Below, one piece after another: positions 63,501 through 64,000 of a stretch of 64,000 bases of DNA; position 1 is the stretch's first letter, and each line of letters begins with the position of its first letter. A program made the position numbers and the translations under genes. Origin of the DNA: Bosea vestrisii (GTDB taxonomy: Bacteria; Pseudomonadota; Alphaproteobacteria; Rhizobiales; Beijerinckiaceae). A model generated the notes under the pieces. The model was given only the letters and a program-made list of their open reading frames with translations. It did not search any database and had not been told where the DNA came from. The stretch spans positions 4,430,001 through 4,494,000 of the forward strand of contig NZ_CP126307.1 of assembly GCF_030144325.1 (NCBI RefSeq), written 5' to 3'.

Positions 63501-64000
63501 TCAGCCAGGGCAGCAAGCTCGCCAATCCCGGCTGGGGCGTCGTCGTCTTCTCTGATCTGCGCATCGACGGCGTCGGCTCCTCGGTCACGACCGACATATT
63601 CCTGCTGCAGGGTCTGGCGAGCAACGCCTCGCTGATCATCTCGGGCGGCGCGACGCTGACCGTAAACCTCGGCGCCGCGGTCCAGGCCGGTTTAGGCGGC
63701 AGCGCCAGCGCGCTGGTGACCGGCGCGGGCTCGCTGTGGACCATCCCCAACACCTTCGCCATTGGCCCCGGCTCGACGGAGCCGACTTTTGTCACCCTCG
63801 CCGAGGGCGGCGAACTCCGGATCACCGCGGGCGATCTCCAGATCGACACGCTCGGCACGCTCAACCTCGGCAATGGCGGCAGGGCCGGTCTGCTGACCAT
63901 CACGGCGGGAGCGATCGTCAACGACGGCGCCATCGTTGCCGACTTCACCGACATGGCGACGCTGACCTACGACATCTCCGGCACCGGCACGCTCACCAAG
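60548..64000 (+). CDS. Autotransporter adhesin, glycine-rich (3' end outside window)
   Basis: Continuous frame from a GTG at 60548 to the right edge, 1151 codons, no stop. Signal peptide about residues 1-41 (LRPRLCAGTALVLLCAVLAS, cleavage after PALA). Residues about 39-335 are extremely Gly-rich (GGAGGGGGGSVGGLDNPDTA and similar). From about 370 it is a parallel beta-helix with autotransporter-associated strand repeats: ALAKDGAGTVTLTGTNTYAG, GLIKAGSGTLILTGSNFYTG and FVKQGAGTLVLTGDSSAGYE. Later repeats (GSGTLRIEAGGSVKTGGGSG, AGSLTVTAGGSLKLGSAGDG) are of the adhesin type. The translocator barrel must lie beyond 64000. Surface adhesion or biofilm role is inferred, helped by the neighbouring cellulose operon. 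Confidence 0.85.
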   Translation, partial: MTSVLVAEAGKPSVVRLRPRLCAGTALVLLCAVLASPALANGGAGGGGGGSVGGLDNPDTAGNAGGNGSSLIGGAGGGAGLSGGAGGSSAGAGGSGGLNPGDSGNPGSTGAAGAGGGGGAHGSVSATVPSGIRTGGAGGAGGEGLGMGGGGGGGAGGWGAVITGAGALGSTGVTATGGAGGAGGAAIGGFTYAGGGGSGGHGLAVTGGAGTSLTLTGVVQGGVGGIGSFALGGWPGSSGGDGGAGLFLSGASTVTINAAVRGGNGGMGGSGGGAPGGVGGAGGGGVFIANGGTVNVNASVVGGLGGNGGVGPVSGAAGGHGAGIAGNNLTVVLGTGGMISDADGAGGALGNALQVNGSSKLTVTAAGTASIIGNIDIASGTLTLDQGAGSSITIANTITGAGALAKDGAGTVTLTGTNTYAGGTTLNAGTLSISADANLGNAASGITFGGASTLQVTGSFTTARAMVLNATGTVEVTAGQNFTMGGTITGAGGLIKAGSGTLILTGSNFYTGGNTISQGTVSVSSDANLGSAGYTITFNNATIVAGAGTGADAVLRTTASFTSGRDIAFTSGGGRIETDAGTTLTLTGAISAVGTTPSFVKQGAGTLVLTGDSSAGYEGRTWVNEGTLRIEAGGKLGSNSVGGQAYISNGATAIVTGTGSSWETFGQMRVGEHGSGTLRIEAGGSVKTGGGSGTVGIVGAGGASSVTITGSGSQWFGNGENLYVGHSNAGSLTVTAGGSLKLGSAGDGTIIAGLSAGGAGGIINIGAAEGSGAVAAGDLLVGKVDLVASASQLVFNHTNVGYTFASSITGDGSVRQIAGITALTGTNDYKGQTQVLGGRLIAGNSTGFSANSDYTVAAGAVLEVAGGAFTAARVGSLSGAGFVLIGLDEMLITGTTNQTATFSGTFFGDGSLRFDGSGTQIYTGTGNLGGDLLICACSTGSFIIRGGSLTFGGGVQVNGGMLLLDQAGLLTAGHNIEVNSGALVVSQGSKLANPGWGVVVFSDLRIDGVGSSVTTDIFLLQGLASNASLIISGGATLTVNLGAAVQAGLGGSASALVTGAGSLWTIPNTFAIGPGSTEPTFVTLAEGGELRITAGDLQIDTLGTLNLGNGGRAGLLTITAGAIVNDGAIVADFTDMATLTYDISGTGTLTK

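Overview
The window is GC-rich (roughly two thirds G+C by eye), densely packed chromosomal DNA from an alphaproteobacterium of the order Hyphomicrobiales (Rhizobiales). The evidence is the run ptsP-prfA-prmC-DUF4167-clpB, a DUF2293 gene, a cellulose operon with BcsN, a GH15 gene next to otsA/otsB, and a consensus CtrA box. A Bosea-like genus is my best guess from memory of gene content and intergenic repeats, but I could not test it. I see no prophage, insertion sequence, CRISPR array or plasmid gene.

Layout. 1-2.5 kb: valine catabolism (isobutyryl-CoA dehydrogenase, mmsA) with a divergent LysR regulator. 3.6-4.9 kb: a PleD-like diguanylate cyclase behind a CtrA box. 5.1-11.4 kb: two divergent ABC importers, one ferric-iron/phosphonate-like and one sugar-like, both without an ATPase gene. 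11.6-16.2 kb: transaldolase, YceI plus cytochrome b561, and a ThDP enzyme. 16.3-16.9 kb: a Phd-type antitoxin with a PIN toxin. 16.9-23.6 kb: a probable pipecolate/lysine-to-glutaryl-CoA island (CoA-transferase, gcdH, amaB, LysR, FAD oxidoreductase). 23.6-30 kb: DinB, LysE, a class V aminotransferase, a chemoreceptor and an M20 peptidase. 30-40.4 kb: clpB, DUF2293, MOSC, DUF4167, prmC, a small exported protein, prfA and ptsP. 40.6-45 kb: trehalose genes otsA, otsB and GH15. 45-50.3 kb: metW/metX and, divergently, chorismate mutase-hisC-tyrA, then tRNA-Thr(CGT). 50.4-59.6 kb: a small exported protein and the cellulose operon bcsN-bcsA-bcsB-bcsZ-TPR. 60.5-64 kb: the start of a large autotransporter adhesin that runs off the window.

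Two global observations matter to a user. First, at least five genes (sugar permease, M20 peptidase, clpB, otsB, bcsA) are each split by one extra C/G and a sixth by an apparent missing base. All read through perfectly when corrected, so I treat them as probable sequence errors, not decayed genes. Second, intergenic gaps hold several families of modular palindromic repeats, with inverted copies and one compensatory base-pair change.

I did not find a convincing wholly undescribed multi-gene system. The best leads are the PleD-like protein with a degenerate second receiver and a CtrA box, the cellulose operon whose last gene is an inner-membrane-anchored TPR protein in place of an outer-membrane BcsC, the glycine-rich autotransporter, the small exported protein between prfA and prmC, and the palindromic repeat families.
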